This document shows, one piece after another, positions 50,992 through 59,700 of a stretch of 64,000 nt of DNA. The stretch is from Modestobacter italicus (GTDB taxonomy: Bacteria; Actinomycetota; Actinomycetes; Mycobacteriales; Geodermatophilaceae): NCBI RefSeq assembly GCF_019799965.1, contig NZ_JABGCJ010000007.1, forward strand, positions 230,169 through 294,168. Direction: 5' to 3'. A program made the translations under genes and the position numbers. Each line of letters begins with the position of its first letter. The first letter of the stretch is position 1. A model generated the notes under the pieces. It ran no database searches. It saw nothing but the letters and a program-made list of their open reading frames with translations, and was not told where the DNA came from.

Positions 50992-52752
50992 GTGACCAGC
51001 GCACCCCGACGGTTGGCCGGCCACCGCACGCGGCGCGAGCCCCGCGCGCCGCTGACCAGCCGCTCCTGGCAGCAGCCGGCCGCGCACGAGCTGCAGGACA
51101 TGGACGCCGACGTCGTACTGGACATGGGCTGGGGGCGGCTGGTCTTCGGCCAGACCTTCACCGACCTGCACCGGGTGGTCGACGCCCTGCGTGCCGAGGA
51201 GTCCGGCCGCCGGGACATCTGCATCTACCCGCGCGACCCGCAGGTGCTGGTCGGGCTGGCTCCCGACGAGCTGTTCATCGACCCGTCGTACCTCTACCGG
51301 CTGCCGCTGCACCGCTACCGCGGGCGGGAGGAGCTGATCCGCGGGGTGTTCGTGCGCACCGTCACCTCGGTGGCGGAGATGCGCCGGATCAACGAGCTCT
51401 ACGCCCGGGCCGGCATGGTGGCCGCCGACCCGGACACGATGTGGGCCAACCACCGCACCCGCTGCTTCACCTACCTGGTCGCCGAGGACCGGCGCACCAG
51501 GGCGATCGTCGGCACCGTGACCGGGGTGGACCACGAGCTCGCCTTCGGCGACCCCGACGGCGGCAGCAGCCTGTGGTGCCTGGCCGTCGACCCGCAGGAC
51601 GCCCCGCCCGGCACCGGGGAGGCACTGGTGCGGGTGCTCGCCGAGCGCTACATCGGCCGCGGGCGGGCCCACCTGGACCTCTCGGTCATGCACGACAACA
51701 GCGGCGCCATCGCGCTCTACCGCAAGCTCGGCTTCGCCCGGGTGGCCGCGGTGTGCGTCAAGCGCAAGAACCCGATCAACACCCCGCTGTTCTCCGCCCC
51801 GCCGCCGGGTCTGGCCCAGCTCAACCCCTACGCCCGGATCATCGCCGACGAGGCGCTGCGTCGCGGGATCCGGGTGCAGGTGACCGATCCGGAGTGGGGC
51901 GAGATCCGGCTGTCCCTCGGTGGCCGCTCGGTGCTGACCCGGGAGTCGCTGTCGGAGTTCACCAGCGCCGTGGCCATGAGCCGCTGCGACGACAAGCGGG
52001 TGACCCGGCGGATCGTCGAGCGGGCCGGGGTCCGGGTGCCGCGCGCGGCGGTGGTGGTCGGCGGCCGGCTGGAGGAGGCCGGTGAGCTGCTGGCCGAGTG
52101 CGGCGAGCTCGTGGTGAAGCCCGCCCGCGGCGAGCAGGGCAAGGGGATCACCGTGGGGGTGCGGGACGACGACGGGCTGGCCCGCGCCGTCGAGCTGGCC
52201 GAGCAGTTCTGCCCCGACGTGCTGGTCGAGGAGCTGGTGGCCGGCGACGACCTGCGGGTCGTCGTCATCGACCACGAGGTGGTCGCCGCCGCGCTCCGCC
52301 GCCCCGCCGAGGTGGTCGGCGACGGACGGCAGGACGTGGCCGCCCTGGTCCGGGAGACCAGCCGGCGCCGGGAGCGGGCCACCGGTGGCGAGTCCAGCAT
52401 CCCGCTGGACGACGCGACCGCCGCGGTGGTCGCCGACGCCGGGCACGGGATGCGCGACGTCCTCCCGGCCGGGCAGCGGCTGCGGGTGCGGCGGACGGCG
52501 AACCTGCACACCGGCGGCACGATCGAGGACGTCACCGACCGGCTGCACCCGGAGATCGGCGCCGCCGCGGTGCGGGCCAGCCGGGCGATCGGCATCCCGG
52601 TGACCGGCATCGACTTCCTCGTGCCGGACGTCGCGGGGTCGGACGCGGTGTTCATCGAGGCGAACGAGCGGCCCGGGCTGGCCAACCACGAGCCGCAGCC
52701 GACCGCGGCCCGCTTCGTCGACCTGCTGTTCCCGGAGACGCGCCGCCGGTGA
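50992..52752 (+). CDS. GNAT/ATP-grasp bifunctional N-acetylglutaminylglutamine (NGG) synthetase
   Basis: 586 aa. The N-terminal half is a GNAT acetyltransferase (SSLWCLAVDPQDAPPGTGEALVRVLAERY, HDNSGAIALYRKLGFARVAAV). The C-terminal half is an ATP-grasp ligase (ELVVKPARGEQGKGITVGV, VLVEELVAGDDLRVVVIDHEVVAAALR, GIPVTGIDFLVPD, FIEANERPGLANHEPQP). This is the layout of NGG synthetase, which makes the osmolyte precursor N-acetylglutaminylglutamine. The usual partner asnO (amidotransferase) is not adjacent, so a different dipeptide product cannot be excluded. Its stop overlaps crcB. Confidence 0.85.
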   Translation: MTSAPRRLAGHRTRREPRAPLTSRSWQQPAAHELQDMDADVVLDMGWGRLVFGQTFTDLHRVVDALRAEESGRRDICIYPRDPQVLVGLAPDELFIDPSYLYRLPLHRYRGREELIRGVFVRTVTSVAEMRRINELYARAGMVAADPDTMWANHRTRCFTYLVAEDRRTRAIVGTVTGVDHELAFGDPDGGSSLWCLAVDPQDAPPGTGEALVRVLAERYIGRGRAHLDLSVMHDNSGAIALYRKLGFARVAAVCVKRKNPINTPLFSAPPPGLAQLNPYARIIADEALRRGIRVQVTDPEWGEIRLSLGGRSVLTRESLSEFTSAVAMSRCDDKRVTRRIVERAGVRVPRAAVVVGGRLEEAGELLAECGELVVKPARGEQGKGITVGVRDDDGLARAVELAEQFCPDVLVEELVAGDDLRVVVIDHEVVAAALRRPAEVVGDGRQDVAALVRETSRRRERATGGESSIPLDDATAAVVADAGHGMRDVLPAGQRLRVRRTANLHTGGTIEDVTDRLHPEIGAAAVRASRAIGIPVTGIDFLVPDVAGSDAVFIEANERPGLANHEPQPTAARFVDLLFPETRRR

Positions 52753-53144
52753 CCGGCTACGTCGCCGCCGCGCTCGGTGGAGCCGTCGGTGCGCTGGGCC
52801 GCTGGGGCGTCGCCGAGGCGCTCCCCTCCCCCGCCGGCGGCTGGCCGTGGGCCACCCTGCTGGTCAACCTCACCGGCTGTCTGCTGCTGGGGCTGCTGCT
52901 GGCGGTGCTCGCCGCCCGTCACCCGGGGTCGACCTGGCTGCGGCCGCTGCTGGGCACCGGGGTGCTCGGCGGCTACACGACCTTCTCCACCTTCGCCGTC
53001 GAGTCGGTCCGGCTGGCCGAGACGGGCGCCTGGGGCGCCGCAGCCGGATACGTCCTGGCCTCGGTGCTCGGCGGGGTGGCCGCCGCGGCCGGCGGGGTGG
53101 TCCTGGGCCGCCGGGTGGCCGCCGCCGCCGGGGACGCCGCGTGA
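52749..53144 (+). CDS. crcB: CrcB/Fluc fluoride channel subunit 1
   Basis: 131 aa, four helices. GGAVGALGRWGVAEAL, VNLTGCLLLGLLLAVL and GTGVLGGYTTFSTFAVE are the Fluc motifs (Arg, Asn, and the TTFSTF fluoride-coordinating track). GTG 52749 overlaps the NGG synthetase stop (GTGA). Exports fluoride, normally as a dimer with the next gene product. Confidence 0.92.
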   Translation: MTGYVAAALGGAVGALGRWGVAEALPSPAGGWPWATLLVNLTGCLLLGLLLAVLAARHPGSTWLRPLLGTGVLGGYTTFSTFAVESVRLAETGAWGAAAGYVLASVLGGVAAAAGGVVLGRRVAAAAGDAA

Positions 53145-53494
53145 CGGCGCTGTGGGTGGTGCTCGGTGCGCTCGTGGGTGCCCCGCTGCGGCTGCTCGCC
53201 GACCGGGTCGCCACCGCGAGCCGCGGCCGGGGCAGCGTGCTGGGCACGCTGACCGTCAACGTCGCCGGCAGTGCCCTGCTCGGCGTGCTGCTCGGCCTGC
53301 GCGACGTCTCCCCCGCCGTGCTGGCGCTGGTGGGCACCGGCTTCTGCGGCACGCTGACCACCTTCTCCACCTTCGGCACCGACGTCGTCCGGCTGGTCGA
53401 GGAGCGGGCGGTGCTGCGGGCGCTGGCGTACCTCACCGGCTCGGTGGTGCTCGGGCTGGGCGCCGCCGCGGCCGGGTACCTGCTGGTCCGCTGA
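53141..53494 (+). CDS. crcB: CrcB/Fluc fluoride channel subunit 2
   Basis: 117 aa, four helices. [34 protein letters not shown] and GTGFCGTLTTFSTFGTDVV. GTG 53141 overlaps the first subunit's stop. Two overlapping crcB genes suggest an obligate heterodimer, as in other Gram-positives. No fluoride riboswitch was found upstream of the operon. Confidence 0.92.
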   Translation: MTALWVVLGALVGAPLRLLADRVATASRGRGSVLGTLTVNVAGSALLGVLLGLRDVSPAVLALVGTGFCGTLTTFSTFGTDVVRLVEERAVLRALAYLTGSVVLGLGAAAAGYLLVR

Positions 53495-53575
53495 GCCGCC
53501 GGGCGCGCGCCGGAGGACCTGCGTCGCCTAGGGTCGGCTCAGGATGAGTGGATCGAGCGAGCGCGGAGGACGTCA

Positions 53576-54967
53576 GTGAGTGCCGACAGTCCGGTGGTCG
53601 TGGTCGCCAACCGGTTGCCGGTCGACCAGGTCACCGACCCGGACGGGACGACGAGGTACCAGCGCAGCCCCGGCGGGCTGGTGACCGCCCTGGAGCCGTT
53701 CGTCGCCGGCCGCGGCGGCGCGTGGGTCGGCTGGTCCGGCGCTGCCGGCGACGCCCCGGAGCCGTTCGAGTCCGGCGGGATGTCCCTGGTGCCGGTGCCG
53801 CTGTCGGAGGAGGAGGTGGACCGCTACTACGAGGGGTTCTCCAACGCCTCGCTGTGGCCGCTCTACCACGACGTGGTGGAGAAGCCGGAGTACCACCGCA
53901 CCTGGTGGGACGCCTACGTCCAGGTCAACAAGCGGTTCGCCGACCGGGCCGCGGAGGTGGCCGCCGAGGGCGCGATCGTCTGGGTGCACGACTACCAGCT
54001 GCAGCTGGTGCCCGCGATGCTCCGCCAGCGCCGCCCCGACCTGACCATCGGGTTCTTCCTGCACATCCCCTTCCCGCCCTACGAGCTGTTCACCCAGCTC
54101 CCCTGGCGCTCGGCGATCATCGAGGGCCTGCTCGGGGCGGACCTGATCGGCTTCCAGCAGCCGACCGCGGCGACGAACTTCGTCACCCTGGCCCGGCGGC
54201 TGCACGACCTGCCCACCAAGGGCAACACGGTCAGCTACGAGGGCCGCACGGTCACCGCCAAGGCGTTCCCGATCTCCATCGACGTCGCCGCCTTCGACGA
54301 GCTCGCCCGCACCCCCGAGGTGCTCGCCCGGGCCGCGGAGATCCGCGAGGAGCTGGGCCAGCCGGACAAGATCGTCCTCGGCGTCGACCGGCTCGACTAC
54401 ACCAAGGGCATCGGCGTGCGCCTGGAGGCGTTCCAGGAGCTGCTGGAGGAGGGCGCGCTCGAGGCGCCGTCCACGGTGCTGGTGCAGGTGGCCACGCCCA
54501 GCCGCGAGCGGGTCGAGCACTACGTGACCATGCGCGAGACGATCGAGCAGCAGGTCGGCCACATCAACGGCGTCTACGGCTCGATCGCCGGTCCCGCCGT
54601 CCACTACTTCAACCAGTCGATGCCCCGCGAGGAGCTGGCCGCCATGTACCGGGCGGCCGACGTCATGCTGGTCACCCCCTACCGGGACGGCATGAACCTG
54701 GTGGCCAAGGAGTACGTCGCCGCCCGCGGTGACGACGGGGGCGTGCTGGTGCTCAGCGAGTTCGCCGGCGCCGCGGCCGAGCTCAAGCAGGCGCTGCTGG
54801 TCAACCCGCACGACATCTCCGGGGTGAAGAACCAGCTGCTCCGGGCGCTGCGGATGGACCGGGCGGAGGGCGTCAAGCGGATGCGCGCGATGCGCCGGTA
54901 CATCGCCAAGCACGACCTCGACCACTGGGCGAACTCGTTCTTCGACTCGCTGCAGGCCCAGGCGTGA
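53576..54967 (+). CDS. otsA: Trehalose-6-phosphate synthase
   Basis: 463 aa GT20 enzyme: UDP/ADP-glucose plus glucose-6-phosphate to trehalose-6-phosphate. [84 protein letters not shown] and [18 protein letters not shown] are all present. GCGGAGGAC is the ribosome-binding site for GTG 53576, and TAGGGT at 53529-53534 is a plausible -10. Trehalose protects against desiccation and osmotic stress. Confidence 0.96.
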   Translation: MSADSPVVVVANRLPVDQVTDPDGTTRYQRSPGGLVTALEPFVAGRGGAWVGWSGAAGDAPEPFESGGMSLVPVPLSEEEVDRYYEGFSNASLWPLYHDVVEKPEYHRTWWDAYVQVNKRFADRAAEVAAEGAIVWVHDYQLQLVPAMLRQRRPDLTIGFFLHIPFPPYELFTQLPWRSAIIEGLLGADLIGFQQPTAATNFVTLARRLHDLPTKGNTVSYEGRTVTAKAFPISIDVAAFDELARTPEVLARAAEIREELGQPDKIVLGVDRLDYTKGIGVRLEAFQELLEEGALEAPSTVLVQVATPSRERVEHYVTMRETIEQQVGHINGVYGSIAGPAVHYFNQSMPREELAAMYRAADVMLVTPYRDGMNLVAKEYVAARGDDGGVLVLSEFAGAAAELKQALLVNPHDISGVKNQLLRALRMDRAEGVKRMRAMRRYIAKHDLDHWANSFFDSLQAQA

Positions 54968-55713
54968 GCGACCCGCTCGACCCGGCCCTGGGGCAGGCCC
55001 TGGACGAGCTGGCCGGCTGCCGCCCGCTGCTGCTGGCCAGCGACTACGACGGCGTCCTGGCCCGGCTGCGCGACGACCCCGGCGCCGCCGTGCCCGAGCC
55101 CGGGGTGGCCGACCTGCTCGGCCGGCTGGCCGCCGTCGACGGGGTGACCGTGGCGCTGGTCAGCGGGCGGGGCGTGGCGGACCTGCAGGGCACCAGCGGG
55201 CTCACCGGACCGTTCCGCTGGATCGGCAGCCACGGCGCGGAGTTCGACGGCCCGCTCGCCGGGGAGCTGCGCGCCGCCCGGGACGAGCTGGTGGCCACCC
55301 TGTCGCCGCTGGTGGACGCCGTCCCCGGCGCGCGACTGGAGGTGAAGCCGGCCGCCGTCGCCGTCCACGTGCGCACCGTGCCCGAGGCCGCCGCACGTCC
55401 GGCGCTGCTGGAGCGGGCCGCGGCCGCCGCGGGCCCGCACCACACCCCCAAGCCCGGGAAGGACGTGCTCGAGCTCGCGGTCACCGACGCCGACAAGGGC
55501 AGCGCCCTGGTCCGGCTGCGGGACGAGCTGGGCGCGCAGGGCGCGCTCTACCTGGGCGACGACGTCACCGACGAGGACGGCTTCCGGGCGCTGGCGCCGG
55601 CCGGGGTGACCGTCAAGGTCGGCGAGGGTGAGACCGCGGCGGCGCACCGGGTGCCCGACCTGGCCGGGGTGCGGGCCGTGCTCGAACGGCTGGCCACGGC
55701 ACTCGGGGCCTGA
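54964..55713 (+). CDS. otsB: Trehalose-6-phosphate phosphatase
   Basis: 249 aa HAD-fold enzyme. [13 protein letters not shown] holds the nucleophile/acid Asp pair (SDYDG rather than the common DFDGT). Later motifs: [44 protein letters not shown] and [18 protein letters not shown] 54964 overlaps the otsA stop, so the two steps are coupled in one operon. Confidence 0.95.
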   Translation: MSDPLDPALGQALDELAGCRPLLLASDYDGVLARLRDDPGAAVPEPGVADLLGRLAAVDGVTVALVSGRGVADLQGTSGLTGPFRWIGSHGAEFDGPLAGELRAARDELVATLSPLVDAVPGARLEVKPAAVAVHVRTVPEAAARPALLERAAAAAGPHHTPKPGKDVLELAVTDADKGSALVRLRDELGAQGALYLGDDVTDEDGFRALAPAGVTVKVGEGETAAAHRVPDLAGVRAVLERLATALGA

Positions 55714-55835
55714 CCCGGCCGCGCGTCCCCGGAGGACGCGCCACCCGGGGGGTGCGAGCACGCTCCCGGGGGCATAGCGTCGCGCAGCGTGATCGCCGTC
55801 TCCGTCATCCCCGTCCGCCCGGAGGTCCCCCCGCC

Positions 55836-56819
55836 GTGGCGCTGACCCGCAGGTCCTTCCTCGCCGGGGCGCTGGCCGCGCCCGCGCTCGGTGTGCTGGC
55901 CGGTTGCGCCGGCACGGTGGTGCAGCCCGGCGACCTCTCTCGGCTGCGGCTGATGGTCCCGGCCAGCCCGGGCGGCGGCTGGGACACCACCGCCCGCACC
56001 CTCCAGCGGGTCATCCAGTCCAGCGGGGTCGCCCGCAACGTCCAGGTGTTCAACGTGGAGGGCGCCGGCGGCACGATCGGCCTGGGCCAGCTCGCCCGGG
56101 AGGACGACGACGCGCTGCTGATGATGATGGGCCTGGTCATGGTGGGCGCCGTCGACACCAACGAGTCGACCACCCGGCTGACCGACGTCACCCCGATCGC
56201 CCAGCTGATCGCCGAGACCGAGCTGATCGTCGTCCCGGCCGAGTCACCCCACGACGACCTGGCCGACTTCGTGGCGGCCTGGGCCGCCGACCCGCGCGGC
56301 ACCCCGATCGCCGGTGGCTCGGCCGGTGGCACCGACCAGATCCTCGCCGGGCTGCTCGCCCAGGCCGCGGGCATCGACCCCCGCGAGGTCAACTACATCC
56401 CCTACTCCGGCGGTGGTGAGTCGCTGTCGGCGCTGCTGGGCAACCAGGTCGCCGCCGGGATCTCCGGCACCGCCGACTACGGCGAGCAGGTGACCAGCGG
56501 CCGGCTCAAGGGGCTGGCCGTCTCCACCGCCGAGCGGTCGGACCAGGTGCCCGACGTCCCGACGATCATCGAGAGCGGCTGGGACGTCGAGGTGACCAAC
56601 TGGCGCGGTCTGATGGCCCGCCCGGGGATGAGCGACGCCGCCCGCCAGGACCTGATCGAGCTGGTGCAGCAGGCCCACGACACCGAGGAGTGGGCCGAGG
56701 CGCTGGAGCTCAACGGCTGGCTGGACACCTTCCAGACCGGCGACGAGTACGGCGACTTCCTGGCCGACGAAGAGGTCCGGGTCCGGGCCGTCCTCGCCGA
56801 GATCGGGCTGATCGAGTGA
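55836..56819 (+). CDS. tctC: Tripartite tricarboxylate transporter substrate-binding protein (TctC family)
   Basis: 327 aa. Tat-like lipoprotein signal: LTRRSFLAGALAAPALGVLAGC. The mature part has LMVPASPGGGWDTTARTLQRVI, VFNVEGAGGTIGLGQLAR, PIAGGSAGGTDQILAGLLAQAAGID, YIPYSGGGESLSALLGNQVAAGISG and LKGLAVSTAERSDQVPDVPTIIESG, typical of TctC/Bug receptors. GGAGGTC sets GTG 55836. Substrate (citrate or another carboxylate) not deducible. Confidence 0.93.
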   Translation: MALTRRSFLAGALAAPALGVLAGCAGTVVQPGDLSRLRLMVPASPGGGWDTTARTLQRVIQSSGVARNVQVFNVEGAGGTIGLGQLAREDDDALLMMMGLVMVGAVDTNESTTRLTDVTPIAQLIAETELIVVPAESPHDDLADFVAAWAADPRGTPIAGGSAGGTDQILAGLLAQAAGIDPREVNYIPYSGGGESLSALLGNQVAAGISGTADYGEQVTSGRLKGLAVSTAERSDQVPDVPTIIESGWDVEVTNWRGLMARPGMSDAARQDLIELVQQAHDTEEWAEALELNGWLDTFQTGDEYGDFLADEEVRVRAVLAEIGLIE

Positions 56820-56868
56820 TGCCCACCAGCTCAACATCCGACACCACCGGCACCGGTCAGGAGACGTC

Positions 56869-57396
56869 ATGAGCACGTCCACCACCCCACCCGGGGCGCA
56901 GCAGCGCGGGCACACCGGCGAGGCCGTGCTGGCCGCGCTGCTCGCCGCGCTCGGCGTCTACCTGCTCGTCGACGCCGGGGCGATCGCCGTCCCCGGCTCC
57001 TCGAACACGGTCGGGCCCCGCTTCTTCCCCTACGCCGTCGGCGGGCTCACCGTGCTCACCGGCGCGGCGCTGGCCCTGCGGGTGCTCCGCGGCGACCGCG
57101 GGCCCGCCGAGGACAGCGAGGACATCGACCCCGACGCCCCGACCGACTGGCGGGCGGTGGGGGTCATCGCCGTCGCCTTCCTCGCCCACGCACTGCTGAT
57201 CAACGTGATCGGCTGGCCGTTGGCCGTGGCGCTGATGTTCGCCGCGGTCGCCTGGGCGCTGGGCGCGGTGGGCATCGTCCGGCCGTTCCTGATCGGGCTG
57301 CTGCTGGGCTGCGTGGTCTGGACCGTCTTCGTCAAGGCGCTGAACGTCGCGCTGCCCGGCGGCACGGTCCTCGAGTGGATGACGAGCTGGATCTGA
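56869..57396 (+). CDS. tctB: Tripartite tricarboxylate transporter small subunit (TctB)
   Basis: 175 aa, four membrane helices ([92 protein letters not shown]). Lies between tctC and tctA as is usual. CAGGAGACGTC precedes ATG 56869. Confidence 0.88.
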   Translation: MSTSTTPPGAQQRGHTGEAVLAALLAALGVYLLVDAGAIAVPGSSNTVGPRFFPYAVGGLTVLTGAALALRVLRGDRGPAEDSEDIDPDAPTDWRAVGVIAVAFLAHALLINVIGWPLAVALMFAAVAWALGAVGIVRPFLIGLLLGCVVWTVFVKALNVALPGGTVLEWMTSWI

Positions 57397-58949
57397 TGGC
57401 CATCGACGAACTGCTCGGCGGCTTCGCCGACGCCCTCACCCCGCTGAACCTGCTCTTCGCCCTGCTCGGGGTGCTGCTGGGCACCGCGGTCGGCGTGCTG
57501 CCCGGCATCGGCCCGGCGATGACGGTGGCGCTGCTGCTGCCGGCCACCTACGTCCTGGAGCCGACCAGCGCACTGATCATGTTCGCCGGCATCTACTACG
57601 GCGGCATGTACGGCGGGTCGACCACGTCGATCCTGCTGAACACCCCCGGTGAGTCCAGCTCGATCATGACCGCCCTCGAGGGCAACAAGATGGCCAAGGC
57701 CGGCCGGGGCTCGGCGGCGCTGGCCACGGCGGCGATCGGCTCGTTCGTGGCCGGCACGATCGCCACGGTGCTGCTGGCACTGGTCGCGCCGACCGTGGTG
57801 GAGCTGGCCATCGGCGTCACCTCGGCCGACTACTTCGCCCTGGCGGTCATCGCCTTCGTGGCCGTCGCCACCGTGCTCGGCTCCTCCCCGCTGCGCGGCC
57901 TGGCCGCGCTGTGCCTGGGCCTCTACCTCGGGCTGGTCGGCACCGACGTGCTCACCGGTCAGGAGCGGTTCACCCTGGGGATCCCGCAGCTGTCCGACGG
58001 CATCGACGTCGTCGTGGTCGCCGTGGCGCTGTTCGCGGTGGGCGAGGCGCTGCACGTGGCCTCCCGGCTGCGCCGCGGCGCGGTGCAGGTGATCGACCAC
58101 CAGGGCAGCTGGATGACCCGCCAGGACTTCCGCCGCTCCTGGGCACCGTGGCTGCGGGGCACCGCGTTCGGCTTCCCGTTCGGGGCGCTGCCCGCCGGTG
58201 GCGCGGAGATCCCGACGTTCCTGTCCTACGCGACCGAGCGGAAGCTGACCAAGCACCCGGAGGAGTTCGGCAAGGGCGCCATCGAAGGCGTGGCCGGGCC
58301 GGAGGCGGCGAACAACGCCGCCGCCGCCGGGGTGCTGGTGCCGCTGCTGACCCTGGGCATCCCCACCTCGGCCACGGCGGCGATCATCCTGGCCGCCTTC
58401 CAGGGTTACGGCATCCAGCCCGGGCCCACGCTGCTCACCACCGAGGGGCCGCTGGTCTGGGCGCTGATCGCCTCGCTGCTGATCGGCAACGCGATGCTGC
58501 TGGTGCTCAACCTGCCGCTGGTCGGGCTCTGGGTGAAGCTGCTGCGCATCCCCCGGCCGTACCTGTACGCCGGCATCCTGGCCTTCGCCTCGCTGGGCTC
58601 GTTCGCGGTCAACGCCGACCCCCTGGACCTCGTGCTGCTCCTGCTGCTCGGCCTGCTGGGTTTCGTCATGCGACGGTATGGCTGGCCGGTGGCCCCCGCG
58701 GTGATCGGGCTGATCCTCGGGCCGATCGCGGAGACCAACCTGCGGCGGGCCCTGGCGATCAGCAACGGTGACCTGGGCGTGCTGGTCGACACCTGGTTCA
58801 GCCGGGTCGTGCTGGTGCTGGCGGCGCTGGCCCTGGTCGGCCCGATCGTGCTGCGGGCGGTGCGTGGGCCGCGCCCCTCCCCCGCCGAGCTCCAGCACGC
58901 CGACGCGGCTGCCGATGAGGACGACACGGTCCGGAGCGCGGACCGGTGA
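57396..58949 (+). CDS. tctA: Tripartite tricarboxylate transporter large subunit (TctA)
   Basis: 517 aa, ~12 helices. TctA motifs [57 protein letters not shown] and [37 protein letters not shown] are exact for the family. ATG 57396 overlaps the tctB stop (TGATG); GTG 57375 would add seven residues. C-terminal charged tail. A universal stress protein gene overlaps its end. Confidence 0.94.
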   Translation: MAIDELLGGFADALTPLNLLFALLGVLLGTAVGVLPGIGPAMTVALLLPATYVLEPTSALIMFAGIYYGGMYGGSTTSILLNTPGESSSIMTALEGNKMAKAGRGSAALATAAIGSFVAGTIATVLLALVAPTVVELAIGVTSADYFALAVIAFVAVATVLGSSPLRGLAALCLGLYLGLVGTDVLTGQERFTLGIPQLSDGIDVVVVAVALFAVGEALHVASRLRRGAVQVIDHQGSWMTRQDFRRSWAPWLRGTAFGFPFGALPAGGAEIPTFLSYATERKLTKHPEEFGKGAIEGVAGPEAANNAAAAGVLVPLLTLGIPTSATAAIILAAFQGYGIQPGPTLLTTEGPLVWALIASLLIGNAMLLVLNLPLVGLWVKLLRIPRPYLYAGILAFASLGSFAVNADPLDLVLLLLLGLLGFVMRRYGWPVAPAVIGLILGPIAETNLRRALAISNGDLGVLVDTWFSRVVLVLAALALVGPIVLRAVRGPRPSPAELQHADAAADEDDTVRSADR

Positions 58950-59374
58950 CCGGAGAGGAGCGGCCCGTGGCCGTCGTCGTGGTGGGCATGGTCCCGAACC
59001 CCCGGGGGCAGGCCGCCCTCCAGCACGGCCTGCGCGAGGCCCGGCAGCGCGCGGCCCGGTTGGTGGTGGTCAACACCTCCCGGGGCGATGCGCTCGTGGA
59101 CGAGGAGTTCCTGCAGGGCGATGCGTTGCGCCGGCTGCACGAGGAGCTGGCCGCCTCCGGCGTCCCGTTCGAGGTGCGCCAGCCGGTGCACGGCCGGGAC
59201 GTCGCCGAGGAGCTGGCCGCGGTGGTGACGGAGACCGCGGCCGAGCTGCTGGTCATCGGCGTCCGCCGGCGCACGCCGGTCGGCAAGCTGCTCATGGGGT
59301 CGGCGGCACAGCGCATCCTGCTGGAGGTCGACTGCCCGATCCTGGCCGTCAAGAGCGCGCCGCCCAGTTCCTGA
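58946..59374 (+). CDS. Universal stress protein (UspA family)
   Basis: 142 aa. ATP-binding pattern [32 protein letters not shown] fits G2xG9xG(S/T). GTG 58946 overlaps the tctA stop, so it belongs to the tct operon and may tie carboxylate uptake to energy status, as UspA-type proteins do with some TRAP transporters. Followed by a strong hairpin. Confidence 0.9.
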   Translation: MTGEERPVAVVVVGMVPNPRGQAALQHGLREARQRAARLVVVNTSRGDALVDEEFLQGDALRRLHEELAASGVPFEVRQPVHGRDVAEELAAVVTETAAELLVIGVRRRTPVGKLLMGSAAQRILLEVDCPILAVKSAPPSS

Positions 59375-59425
59375 ACCCGGGAGTCCCACCGGTCTCACCA
59401 GGCCGTTCCCGCCCCCCGCTCCCCC

Positions 59426-59462
59426 ACTGTGACCGCCGACCCGCCGGGTCGGCGGTCACAGT
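59426..59462 (+). terminator. Strong hairpin after the tct-usp operon
   Basis: ACTGTGACCGCCGACCC (59426-59442) pairs perfectly with GGGTCGGCGGTCACAGT (59446-59462) across a 3-nt loop. 17-bp stem, no U-tract. About 50 bp after the usp stop. Confidence 0.8.
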
Positions 59463-59700
59463 CGTCACTGCCCCTGCCGATCGTCAGATCACGCTGCAGT
59501 CACAGGTGCTGACCTGGTCGGACGGTGACCGGCGTGAATTGTCGACATGACCCCGAAGAACCATTCCTGGGCCATGACCGATCAATTCAGGAAAGGCGAA
59601 CGCGAACCCGGATCTCACCTTCAGGTGACCTGGATCGCGCCGATGAAGCCATCACTGTGCGGGGCAGGCCCGGACGGCGCACCAAGGGGAAGAGGCAGGC
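59463..59700 (+). promoter_or_regulatory. cheA upstream region with candidate WhiG/FliA-type promoter
   Basis: The space between the tct terminator and cheA holds no gene. GCCGATGA at 59639-59646 matches 7 of 8 bases of the motility-sigma (FliA/WhiG) -10 GCCGATAA. A poor -35 TTCA lies at 59620-59623 with the expected 15-bp spacer, 54 bp before cheA. The region also has slightly lower GC (around 59535-59600) and repeated CATGACC words of unknown meaning. Confidence 0.3.

Noticed and set aside
50959-52748. Fluoride riboswitch for the crcB pair
   Set aside because: crcB1 begins inside the upstream gene, and no fluoride aptamer core was seen before the NGG synthetase gene.
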